A DNA stretch of 64,000 nucleotides, from NCBI RefSeq assembly GCF_000389965.1, contig NC_021191.1:931501-995500 (forward strand), written 5' to 3'. Under the pieces are notes generated by a model that saw only the letters and a list, made by a program, of their open reading frames with translations, searched no databases and had not been told where the DNA came from. Position numbers and translations under genes: made by a program. Of this stretch, positions 49,029-57,143 are shown one piece after another; positions within the stretch are counted from its first letter, which is position 1; the number at the start of each line of letters is the position of its first letter. This DNA comes from Actinoplanes sp. N902-109. GTDB lineage: Bacteria; Actinomycetota; Actinomycetes; Mycobacteriales; Micromonosporaceae.

Positions 49029-50042
49029 GTGCAGAAGCGCATACCCCTGTCTGTTCTTGACCTGGCGACCGTACGGGAGGGGCACGACAGCGCCGACGCG
49101 CTGCGCGGCACCACCGAGATCGCCAAGGCCGCCGACCAGCTGGGCTACGCCCGGTTCTGGGTCGCCGAGCATCACAACATGCCCGCCGTGGCCTCCACCT
49201 CACCGCCGGTGCTGATCGCGCATGTCGCGGCGAACACCTCGCGGATCAGAGTCGGTTCCGGTGGCGTGATGCTGCCCAACCACATGCCGTTCGTGGTGGC
49301 CGAGCAGTTCGCGCTGTTGGAGGCGCTGCACCCGGGCCGCATCGACCTGGGCATCGGCCGCGCGCCCGGCACCGACCAGGCCACCGCTGCCGCGCTGCGC
49401 GGGGTGTCCCCGCACCTGACCGTCGAGCAGTTCCCCGACCACCTGGCCACCGTGCTCGCCCTGCTCGGCGACGACCGGGTGGCGCCCGAGCGCATCGCCC
49501 GGCTGCGGGCCACCCCGGCGCCGGCGAGCTTCCCCGAGGTGTGGATGCTCGGTTCGTCGACCTACGGTGCGCAGGTGGCCGCCGCCCTGGGACTGCCGTT
49601 CTGTTACGCATATCACTTTGCGATGAGCGGTGACGTCGACACGGCGGCCCGGCTCTACACCTCGGGCTTCAAGCCGTCGCCACGCTTCCCGGAGCCGCAC
49701 CTGATGGTGTCCGCCTCGGTGATCGCCGCGGAGACCACCGAAGAAGCCGATTTCCTGGCCGGCCCCAGCCGGATCATGGCGCTCAGCCTGCGCACCGGCC
49801 GCCTCGGTCCGATCGTGTCGCCGGAGACCGCAGCCGGCACCGAGCTGTCCGAGCTCGACCGTGGCCTGCTCACCCAGCTGCCCGGCACCCAGTACGCGGG
49901 CACCGCCGACGAGGTGGTCGCGGGCCTCGACGCGCTGGTCGACCGCACCGGGGCCAAGGAGCTGATCCTGGCCGGCACGGTGCACGACCCGCAGACCCGG
50001 GTGGACTCGCTGGCCCGCATCGCCAAGGCCTGGGGTCTCTGA
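49029..50042 (+). CDS. LLM-class flavin-dependent oxidoreductase
   Basis: 337 residues of the bacterial-luciferase-like TIM barrel (MsnO8/YvbT subgroup). RIPLSVLDL at the start, YARFWVAEHHNM, VGSGGVMLPNH and GRIDLGIGRAPGTD are subgroup signatures. It uses FMNH2 or F420; substrate unknown. The start GTG 49029 begins the family homology. Confidence 0.92.
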   Translation: MQKRIPLSVLDLATVREGHDSADALRGTTEIAKAADQLGYARFWVAEHHNMPAVASTSPPVLIAHVAANTSRIRVGSGGVMLPNHMPFVVAEQFALLEALHPGRIDLGIGRAPGTDQATAAALRGVSPHLTVEQFPDHLATVLALLGDDRVAPERIARLRATPAPASFPEVWMLGSSTYGAQVAAALGLPFCYAYHFAMSGDVDTAARLYTSGFKPSPRFPEPHLMVSASVIAAETTEEADFLAGPSRIMALSLRTGRLGPIVSPETAAGTELSELDRGLLTQLPGTQYAGTADEVVAGLDALVDRTGAKELILAGTVHDPQTRVDSLARIAKAWGL

Positions 50043-50074
50043 AATCGGTTGCCCGGCCCGGAACAATCGGCACC

Positions 50075-50893
50075 ATGGGGTGGCACAGCACAGACGACGT
50101 CAATGAGTTCCTGACAGCTGCCGGTGAGTTCCTGCATCGGCAGCCGGTGCGGAACACGGTCCTGATCACGGTGGCGGACACGGTCAAGCGGCGCGGACCG
50201 CAGGCGTACGGGGCCGACACCCCGCTGTTCGGCTGGGCCGAGGACGGCGCGTTCGTCCGCACCCCGCCCATGCCGGCTGTGCTCTCCGCCATGTCCGATG
50301 CGACGGCCGCGGCGCTGGCCGAGCTCATCGAGGGCCCGCTGCCCGGTGTCACCGGCCCCGACGCGGCCGTGGCTGCCTTCACCCGTGCGTGGCAGCGGCG
50401 CACCGGCGGCACAGCTCAGGTCGGCGTCCGCATGCGGCTCTTCCGGCTGGATCAGCTGGTGCAGCCGGCGCCGGCGCCGGTCGGCACGGCCCGCATCTGC
50501 GGCCCCGCGGACCGCGAACTGCTCATCGACTGGACGACGGAGATGTTCCGCGAGGTCGGTGAGATGGCGAAGGTTCCCGAATTCGTCGACGAGCGGATGT
50601 CGTACGGGGGACAGATGGTCTGGGAAATCGACGGCAACCCGGTCTCCATGGCGGCCATCACCCGGCCCGAAGCCGGGATGGTCCGGATCCAAGCGGTTTA
50701 CACCCCCCGGGAACACCGGGGCCACGGGTACGCGGCAGGGGTGACCGCCGCGCTGAGCCGGGCCGCCCTGGACGCGGGTGCCAGCGACGTGGTGTTGTTC
50801 ACGGACCTGGCCAATCCCACCGCGAACGCGCTCTACCCCCGCATCGGATATGTCCCGCTGGAGGACCGCACCACGATGGAGTTCCCGTCATGA
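50075..50893 (+). CDS. GNAT-family N-acetyltransferase
   Basis: 272 residues; a degenerate N-terminal half and a C-terminal GNAT fold with motif A VYTPREHRGHGYAAGVTAAL and FTDLANPTANALYPRIGY. Substrate unknown. AACAAT (50062-50067) stands 7 nt before the ATG. It overlaps the MOSC gene by ATGA. Confidence 0.9.
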   Translation: MGWHSTDDVNEFLTAAGEFLHRQPVRNTVLITVADTVKRRGPQAYGADTPLFGWAEDGAFVRTPPMPAVLSAMSDATAAALAELIEGPLPGVTGPDAAVAAFTRAWQRRTGGTAQVGVRMRLFRLDQLVQPAPAPVGTARICGPADRELLIDWTTEMFREVGEMAKVPEFVDERMSYGGQMVWEIDGNPVSMAAITRPEAGMVRIQAVYTPREHRGHGYAAGVTAALSRAALDAGASDVVLFTDLANPTANALYPRIGYVPLEDRTTMEFPS

Positions 50894-51555
50894 GCACCGT
50901 GCTGCAAGTCAACATCGCCGTCCCCGAGCGGAGCGATGCCAAGCATGTGGGGATCACCGGCATCAACAAGCAGCCGGTCACGCACCCGGTGGCGGTCAGC
51001 GCGCCCGGCCCCAAGGGCAGCCTGCCCCCGCAGCGAGCCAGCGGCCTGGCCGGCGACCAGATCTTCGACCTCAAGCACCACGGTGGCGACGATCAAGCCG
51101 TGTATGCCTACGCCCGCGAGGACTACGACTGGTGGGAGAAGGAACTCGACCGCGCCCTGCCCGGCGGCCTGTTCGGCGAGAACCTGACCATGCTCGGCGT
51201 CGACATGGGCAGCACCGAGATCGGCGAGCGCTGGCAGATCGGCGACACCCTGGTGCTGGAAGCCACGTTCGGACGCGAGCCGTGCGCGACCTTCCAGGCC
51301 AAGATGGGCGAGCCGCGCTGGGTGAAACGGTTCGCCCAGGCCAACCGCACCGGCGTCTACCTCCGGGTGGTCACCCCGGGCAACGTCCAGGCCGGGGATC
51401 CCGTACGCATCGTGGAGCGCCCCGGGCACGGCGTCACGATCGCCGCCGCGTTCCACTCGTGGCTGTTCGACCACGAGACGCTGCCCTCGTACCTGGCGAT
51501 CGACAACCTCTCGGAGACCTTCAAGGGCGACATCCGCCGCAGGCTCAGGCTCTAG
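50890..51555 (+). CDS. MOSC-domain protein (YiiM-like)
   Basis: 221 residues. HHGGDDQAVYAY (63-74), FGENLT and the catalytic-type C132 in GREPCATF identify a MOSC domain, as in YiiM/YuaD proteins that reduce N-hydroxylated compounds with molybdenum cofactor. Coupled to the GNAT gene. Its 3' end overlaps the convergent lipoprotein gene by 11 bases. Confidence 0.93.
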   Translation: MSTVLQVNIAVPERSDAKHVGITGINKQPVTHPVAVSAPGPKGSLPPQRASGLAGDQIFDLKHHGGDDQAVYAYAREDYDWWEKELDRALPGGLFGENLTMLGVDMGSTEIGERWQIGDTLVLEATFGREPCATFQAKMGEPRWVKRFAQANRTGVYLRVVTPGNVQAGDPVRIVERPGHGVTIAAAFHSWLFDHETLPSYLAIDNLSETFKGDIRRRLRL

Positions 51556-52018
51556 CCGCCCCGGGTGGAGCCTGCAGGCAGGGCGACCGCACCTGCAGGC
51601 TCAGGGCGAGCGGCAGCGGGTCGCTGTAGCTCGCCACATCGATGGAATACCCGTCCGGCGTCACCGTGCCGATCGCTCCCAGCCACCCGTCCGGCGAACT
51701 GTCCACGGTGATCGGCATATCGTTCGCCTGCCACGTCGCCCGCAACGTAGCCCGCCGCCGCGGCTGCCACCGGATCCACAACGGCACCCGATAGACGCCC
51801 TGCACGCTGTAGCGCCCCGCCCCGCAAGCACTGGTGGTCACCTGAGCATTGGTCAGCGGGCTCTCGATCAGCGCGGCGGTCTGCTCGGCATACCGATCGA
51901 CGTCGGCCTGCGCCTGCTGCTCACTGCGCACCACCGGCCCGGCCGGCTCATCGCTGCCACATCCGCCCAGCATCCCAGCGGCCACAATCGCCACCACAGC
52001 CCCACCAGCCATCCGCAC
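51545..52018 (-). CDS. Putative lipoprotein
   Basis: 157 residues. Signal peptide with lipobox LGGC (~17-20), then a small extracytoplasmic domain with Trp-rich strands (PLWIRWQPRRR) and two Cys (SACGAG, SPCLQ). No family recognised. GTG 52018 or ATG 52012 may start it. Confidence 0.75.
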   Translation of the reverse strand: MRMAGGAVVAIVAAGMLGGCGSDEPAGPVVRSEQQAQADVDRYAEQTAALIESPLTNAQVTTSACGAGRYSVQGVYRVPLWIRWQPRRRATLRATWQANDMPITVDSSPDGWLGAIGTVTPDGYSIDVASYSDPLPLALSLQVRSPCLQAPPGAARA

Positions 52019-52376
52019 GCGGGCAAACTACCCGACCGCGACCCCCTCCGGCACCGCAGCCCGTCGGCTGAGCACGGCACAGCGGCCGCACGCCCCCGCT
52101 TCGATGAGGCTGCCAGCCCGCAGCGAGAGCCGCCCGTACGCTCTGCTCGACCATCCGCGGCGTCACAGGCGTACTCGGCAGGCCGAGCCAGTTGTCCGGC
52201 CTCGGCACCGTAGTCGCCACGGAGAGGACCTGGCCCGGAGCTTCGGCCAGCTCGACGGCAAAGCTCAGCGGCGCCGAGGCGAGCCCTTGGTCGTAGGTCG
52301 GCCGGGCTCGGACCGCCCAGCGGTAGACGTTGCCGTCCACCGTGATGAGGCGGCTGCCCTTGCGAGGTAGAGCCAT
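51948..52376 (-). CDS. Hypothetical protein with abnormal C-terminus
   Basis: The first ~95 residues (MALPRKGSRLITVDGNVYRW, TVPRPDNWLGLPSTPVTP, ALAAGWQP) look like a small actinobacterial protein family of about 100 residues that ends soon after GWQP. Here the frame continues ~45 Gly/Arg/Cys-rich residues and runs 71 bases into the lipoprotein gene. A frameshift or stop loss near 52090 would explain this; the -1/+1 frame closes at 52026. GGGAGA precedes ATG 52376. Confidence 0.6.
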   Translation of the reverse strand: MALPRKGSRLITVDGNVYRWAVRARPTYDQGLASAPLSFAVELAEAPGQVLSVATTVPRPDNWLGLPSTPVTPRMVEQSVRAALAAGWQPHRSGGVRPLCRAQPTGCGAGGGRGRVVCPRADGWWGCGGDCGRWDAGRMWQR

Positions 52377-52584
52377 CGCGGAATCTCCCTGCAGATTGTC
52401 CGATCCGGCTGTCACGCTCCTTCGCGGCATGCCACTGAGAAGGGTGGGTTGTGAGCGCCGGTCACCACAGGGTGATCCATGAAGGCAGGTGCTCACCACG
52501 GCCCACGGCAAGGCAGCGTCATGCTCGAACGGCGCTCGGATGTTCCCGTGGACAGCCGAATCCCGCCGGACCGCCTCGATCACG

Positions 52585-52693
52585 ACGAGAACGGCCCCGG
52601 AGCGCGTTTCCGCAGCTCACGGGGCCGTCTGGAGTCCCAGTGGCGGGTGAAGGATTCGAACCTTCGTAGCTTTCGCGACGGATTTACAGTCCG
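52585..52693. repeat. Left attachment repeat (attL): tRNA-Tyr 3' fragment plus terminator
   Basis: 109 bp identical, base for base, to 60386-60494. Read on the minus strand it runs from the tRNA-Tyr anticodon stem (CGGACTGTAAATCC) through the 3' end and the ACGGCCCC/GGGGCCGT terminator hairpin. The 5' half of the tRNA is missing here, so it is not a tRNA gene. Identity stops sharply on both sides. Confidence 0.95.
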
Positions 52694-53148
52694 AGTTGCG
52701 CACGCGCCCTGAGGTGCCTAAACGTCACAGCGAGGCAGCTCCAGGGGATGTATGGGGGAGAGATAATTCCGGGGATTGGTGGCCGGTGCGACACCAAGTG
52801 GCCTGGAGCAGCCTCCGGCACGCCCCCCGCAATAGCACGAGACCTTCTCGCCGAAGGGCTGTAGGGTCCGCCACGTACAACCAAGCCGTGCTACGTTCTC
52901 TGAGACGACGCGAGATGCGTCGCGGTGTACCGAAGCACAGACGCCGATCTGTGTGGAGGCGGCAGCACCCAACGCCCGGCTTCCGGGCATGAGGTCAGTC
53001 CTAAACCGTGATGGGCAACTCGTGCCGCTCGGCCGAACGTGGGCTCGATCCACTGGAGGCTGGAGCGAGGGCTGGTCGGCGTCCGGCTCCCGCGTGTATC
53101 ACCCGCGGGAGGAAGTCTTGCGGTAACTCGCGAGCGTTAGGAACGCCT
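52694..53148. other. Left interior of the element, no gene supported
   Basis: 455 bp without a convincing reading frame. Small hairpins are visible, such as GCCCGG-CTT-CCGGGC near 52974-52988 and GACGC-GAGAT-GCGTC near 52906-52920. It probably carries the promoter of the next gene. Confidence 0.4.
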
Positions 53149-55113
53149 GTGACCAGCAGCAGCAAGTCAACGAGTCATCCGTCTGCACCGAGCAATGTTA
53201 TCGGTGAGACCACCGAGATGCCTAAGCCGCTTCACCGCCTGCCTGCCCCGCCTGATGCGGCAGACGTCCGCCCCCTCCGCGCTGCTGCGCGAAAGGTTCT
53301 CGGTATGTCGGAGCAGGCAGCAACGGCTATGTCGACAATCTGGGTCCAGCCCAAAGACATCCTGCCCCAGGTTCACCAGCCTCGCCGGATGCGCATCCCC
53401 GGCGGAAACCTTCTCTTCGTAGAAGGGCTCGTATGGGTTCCTCGGCTGGTAGCCGACCCCTTTAACCCGCGTAACGCTGCCGAACACCTGTACCCCCTCT
53501 CAGGCGCGACAGCCTCCACCGGAGAGCAGGACTTCGCCTCAAGCCTCACCTCCGGCCAGGCCGAGCTGAGAATGCGCGCACCCTCGAAAGACGCGCTGAT
53601 GAACGCTGTGAGCGCCGGCATGCAGAAGACCCGATCCAACAACACGCCGTATCCGCCGATCGGTGATCAGGGAATCATGGATGCCCCATTCGGGGTCATG
53701 ACGGTCATCGAGTTCGATGACGGCTCTGAGATCGCGGTGCCCGAGGTGAGGGAGGGATCGACTCGTGTAAGTCATGCTCAGGCCAAGCTCGACCTCGAGC
53801 CGGAGGACACGATCCAGCGCATGCCGTCGGGATCCAGGGCGATCAAAGACTTCGTCGCTGAGATCAACAGCATCGTCGACAAGCCGGCCGGGGCTGTCTC
53901 CGAAGATGAGAAGGCCCGCGTTCGCTGCGCTACGGCGAACTTCATTCTCATCGTCGGGTTCGAGGCCGACGCGCCCAACGGTCTGAACCTCGCCGAAGCG
54001 CTCAAGATCAAGGTCGCGCAAGAGCACCTGAACACCAAGCGGGACTGGTCCGAGACGGCACAGAACTCTGTCATGGCGGACGACTGTCTCGAATCCGTCT
54101 TCGGCGAAGGCTTCCTCGGGGGCGGCGACGAATACTCCTGGCTGCGTGGACTCATGACGCTGGACGAGGCTGCCAATGTCGGCCTCTCCCGGGACCCGGA
54201 CGATCGTTCAACGCGTCTCTTCTGGCTCTTCACAACGAAAGACTCGAGCGTCCACAACGCCATCCGTCGTCCGATCGCATTCGTCCTGCGTAAGGACAAC
54301 TCCCGCAAGCAGATTCATGTCAGGAACACAACCAAGACCCCGTACGCGGTAGAACTGGTCGCCCGGGAATTCCGTGGCCGCACCGGCTACCCAGAGTCTC
54401 GCGTCGAACGCATCGTGCGGGTTCTGGAGAACGGCGCGAAGATCACCGACGCCGGACCGTGGACCATGACGTCTCGGACGCTCAATGCTCTGGAAAAGGC
54501 GGCGCGGGCCGAATTCGCAGCCACGGGTAAGCCAGGGGCCAGCTGTATCGAACTCGCCGTACGGGCCCTCTACTTCGCGGCGGTGCACGACGTCATCCGG
54601 GTACCGCGTAACGACGAGCGGGAGCGTTCCGACCGTCGTTCGGTGGCGCAGGTCCTGGAGGCCATGCTGCAATCGGACCGCGGTCTGGTCCAGCTCGCCT
54701 CCATCGTCCGGGATGGTCGGCGTGGCCAGTCACCCGTGCTCCGGGATGAAGTCGGCCAGCCAGTACCGGCGGCAGACGGGGAACCCGTGCTGCTGAAGAA
54801 TGACAACATCCGCTACGACCTCTACCCCAAGGGGCAGGCCGGTGATCGGCCTAGTGGACAGGATCCGTTCCTCGCTGCGCAAGCCATGCTCAAGGAAGCA
54901 GTGAACGCCCTGGTCACCGCCACAGAGGACATCTCCAAGGTGCAGGATGCCGACGGCAACTCGGTCGTCGAGCAGCAGGGCCTGCCGACGGAGGTCAGAT
55001 CCTGGCGCAAGGAGCTGAGTGGCGTCCTTGACCAGCTGTCTGACTGGCAGGACATCGGCGTCGAATACCGCGCGGCGAACGCGGAGGCGCCAGCGAGCCG
55101 CAGTACTACGTAG
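53149..55113 (+). CDS. Large uncharacterised protein of the tRNA-Tyr element
   Basis: About 654 residues, soluble, no signal peptide or membrane segment. I do not recognise the family. The N-terminal third has features reminiscent of ParB/DndB-like folds: VADPFNPRNAA and, ~90 residues on, a DDGSEIAVPEVREGSTRVSHA segment (written in parts: DDGSEIAVPE, VREGSTRV) resembling the DGxxR motif. The C-terminal third is helical and charged. GTG 53149 has AGGA upstream; the open frame begins at 53008 and ATG 53218 is another option. Less GC-rich than the host genes. It is followed 100 bp later by the HNH gene. Confidence 0.65.
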   Translation: MTSSSKSTSHPSAPSNVIGETTEMPKPLHRLPAPPDAADVRPLRAAARKVLGMSEQAATAMSTIWVQPKDILPQVHQPRRMRIPGGNLLFVEGLVWVPRLVADPFNPRNAAEHLYPLSGATASTGEQDFASSLTSGQAELRMRAPSKDALMNAVSAGMQKTRSNNTPYPPIGDQGIMDAPFGVMTVIEFDDGSEIAVPEVREGSTRVSHAQAKLDLEPEDTIQRMPSGSRAIKDFVAEINSIVDKPAGAVSEDEKARVRCATANFILIVGFEADAPNGLNLAEALKIKVAQEHLNTKRDWSETAQNSVMADDCLESVFGEGFLGGGDEYSWLRGLMTLDEAANVGLSRDPDDRSTRLFWLFTTKDSSVHNAIRRPIAFVLRKDNSRKQIHVRNTTKTPYAVELVAREFRGRTGYPESRVERIVRVLENGAKITDAGPWTMTSRTLNALEKAARAEFAATGKPGASCIELAVRALYFAAVHDVIRVPRNDERERSDRRSVAQVLEAMLQSDRGLVQLASIVRDGRRGQSPVLRDEVGQPVPAADGEPVLLKNDNIRYDLYPKGQAGDRPSGQDPFLAAQAMLKEAVNALVTATEDISKVQDADGNSVVEQQGLPTEVRSWRKELSGVLDQLSDWQDIGVEYRAANAEAPASRSTT

Positions 55114-55199
55114 TCCAGAGCGCTGCAGCCGATGGGGCCGGGAACGAGAGCGCCTGTTTCCGGCTCCATCGGAGGGCGAACCGTGTCGTACCTCTGACA

Positions 55200-55205
55200 T
55201 ATGGT
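55200..55205 (+). promoter_or_regulatory. -10 box of the HNH gene
   Basis: TATGGT, 7 nt before GTG 55213, suggesting a leaderless transcript and deciding the start over ATG 55201. Confidence 0.4.
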
Positions 55206-55212
55206 CGCTGCC

Positions 55213-56105
55213 GTGACGCTCGCCAACATCACTGCACCGGTGGTGCTCGCCGTCCTCGTTGAGTTCGACCGGCTGGGCCGTGAGGAATTCCTCCGTACGA
55301 CCGGCTTCGGTTGGTTGCGCCTGTACTTCCTGATTCACGACGGGCGCTTGTACGACTCCAAGGCGATTGCCGGCGGCGTCAGCACCGGCGCTACCCTCGG
55401 TCCGGCTGAATTCAGCGGTGGCGAGAAGACGGTCATGCCAGTGCTGGAAGCTCTCGGCTTCACGGTTCGCTACATCCCGCGGCAGGACTGGACCCGTGAC
55501 GAGATCATCCTGGCCTGCGCGCTGATCGAGCCCTGGGGATGGCGCCAGCTTGACCGTACCGACCTCCGAGTGGCTGAGTTGTCATCGCTCTTGCAGACCC
55601 GTACCACTTACCCGCCGGAGCAGCGAGGGCCGGACTTCCGTACACCTGCCAGCGTCCTGCGCAAGATGGCCGACATCGCGACGTCTCACCCTGCTTATGC
55701 GGGCCAAGCCGCCAACGCAACCGACTCGACCGCGAAGTGCTGGAAGAGTTCCTGGCGCGGCCGGCCGAGATGCACGCGCTCGCTGCAGCTATCCGTAACG
55801 CCCTCGTATCGGAGGCGCAGGATGCGTCAATGCCTGACACGGATGTCGAGGATCCGATCGCAGACGAGGGCGGCGTTCTCATGCGCCAGCACCTGCGACG
55901 TGAGCGCAATCCGAAGATCCGGCGAGACAAGATCGCTGATGCGAAGAAGCGCGGGATTGCGATCTCCTGCGAGGTATGCGACTTCCACTTCGCCAAGACC
56001 TACGGACTCCGAGGCGTCGACTACATCGAGTGCCACCACCGAATGCCGCTGCACGTTAGCGGTCCGACCAGGACCGGGCTCCAAGACCTCGCGCTTGTTT
56101 ACTGA
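55213..56105 (+). pseudogene. HNH endonuclease gene, frameshifted and 3'-truncated
   Basis: The first frame gives VTLANITAPVVLAVLVEFDR, HDGRLYDSKAIAGG, GPAEFSGGEKTV and DWTRDEIILACAL, typical of an actinobacterial HNH family. At ~55715-55725 the frame is lost; the next frame resumes with NRLDREVLEEFLARPAEMHA. One missing base in AACGCAACCG (expected AACGGCAACCG) explains it. The second part holds CEVCDF and the HNH core YIECHHRMPL, but ends LQDLALVY-stop where CANCHRMIH should follow, so the last zinc Cys pair and final His are lost. An assembly indel could explain the frameshift but not the truncation. Confidence 0.8.
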
Positions 56106-56345
56106 GTGGGGCTGGCTCCACCTCACCGGCGCGATCGTCGAGGCCGGTACCGGGTGGACCGACAGCGGGACCTCGGTCGAGGAGCGTGGTTTAAAACACC
56201 GCGCAGATGCTGCGGTGCGGGACGTTCCCGTCCCCCCCGCCGAGCCGTTCGGCCGTCACACGGCGGGGCAGACTGGCGGGCGCGGAGGGGTGTTCGTGGA
56301 CCGGGTCTACGCCCGCGGGATTCGGGGGACGTATGGGACAGCGAG
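56106..56345 (+). pseudogene. Relic of a second integrase fused to the HNH gene end
   Basis: Translated, WGWLHLTGAIVEAGTGWTDS, EERGLKHRA and VPVPPAEPF align with the middle of the resident integrase (WGRITLAETA, GTAWTDDG, ERRGLKHRA, VPIPP). The sequence differs from that integrase, so it is a fragment of another one, on the opposite strand. It has no start or catalytic C-terminus. Confidence 0.7.
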
Positions 56346-56422
56346 CGAGATCAAGCGGCATCGAGTGAGACTGAGTGAAACTCACGAAAGAGGCCCCCGA
56401 CCGGCATCTCTGCTGCACGTGA

Positions 56423-57085
56423 TCACCAGAGGGCAAGTCCCGTAGTCTTCTTCGTGGCGGTGTTGACCCTCCCGCCTGTCTTCCCAACGAGGTCCTTGAT
56501 GTGTTGATAGTAGTCCGTGACATCGGCCTTCTTTACAGAGGCGGAAGCGGAGCCACGATGCGCAATCGCTCCGCGAAGAGAGACATACTTATCAAGCTTA
56601 AGTCTCGCGTGCGCGGCCGACATTCCCTTCCATCTCCATGAACTTGAAATCTGGGCGATGCCTAGCGCTTTCTGGAAGAGGTCGTCAATCTGCCCGGATT
56701 TCGGCGTGTTGAGACGCTTATTTCTCTCCTCCTGCATTTGATCTAGACGGTCGCTGATAACGGTGCGCCAACCGTCCCCACTCAAGCGCCAGACTGCTAG
56801 ATCATGCTTCTCGATCTCAAGCTCTTTCGCCACGACCTTCTTGAGGTCTGCGGGCAACGAATCGGAGGATGGGCAGTTCTTGACGAGATGGTCGAGCGCC
56901 TCCGCTGCAATGTCCTCGCAATACGCTTCCCAAAACGATGTGATGAGGACGATCGCCGACTTATTGAGGACTTCGACATCATGCCTCCTTCCGCGCGCGA
57001 TCCCAGTGAGCTGCGCATGGACATCGAGCAACTTCTCGACATCTTTGCAGTTGCTGTCAAATGCGCGACGGGCATTGCTGGCCAT
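56423..57085 (-). CDS. HEPN-domain protein (RiboL-PSP-HEPN / MAE_28990-like)
   Basis: 220 residues, all helical. The Rx4H motif of HEPN ribonucleases is present as R171-GAIA-H176 (SLRGAIAHRG) in the last third, with ITSFWEAYCEDIAAEALDHL in the helix that usually carries the first conserved acid. This kind of HEPN protein is found in defence and toxin systems and is expected to cut RNA or act in abortive infection. Base composition is close to 50-55 % GC by eye, clearly below its neighbours, pointing to transfer. It follows the PD-(D/E)XK-like gene by 58 nt. GAAAGGACG precedes the ATG. Confidence 0.75.
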   Translation of the reverse strand: MASNARRAFDSNCKDVEKLLDVHAQLTGIARGRRHDVEVLNKSAIVLITSFWEAYCEDIAAEALDHLVKNCPSSDSLPADLKKVVAKELEIEKHDLAVWRLSGDGWRTVISDRLDQMQEERNKRLNTPKSGQIDDLFQKALGIAQISSSWRWKGMSAAHARLKLDKYVSLRGAIAHRGSASASVKKADVTDYYQHIKDLVGKTGGRVNTATKKTTGLALW

Positions 57086-57143
57086 GCGGTTTCGTCCTTT
57101 CGTGCCTTAGTTGGGCTTACGTCCTTCTTAGTAGTAAGTGCCT

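Noticed and set aside
52622..52693. Possible second tRNA-Tyr gene on the minus strand
   Set aside because: Only the anticodon-to-3' half is present; the 5' half is replaced by element sequence, so it is the attL copy, not a gene.
56106..56445. Functional gene downstream of HNH
   Set aside because: Only an inner fragment of an integrase can be aligned; no start codon, no catalytic residues.
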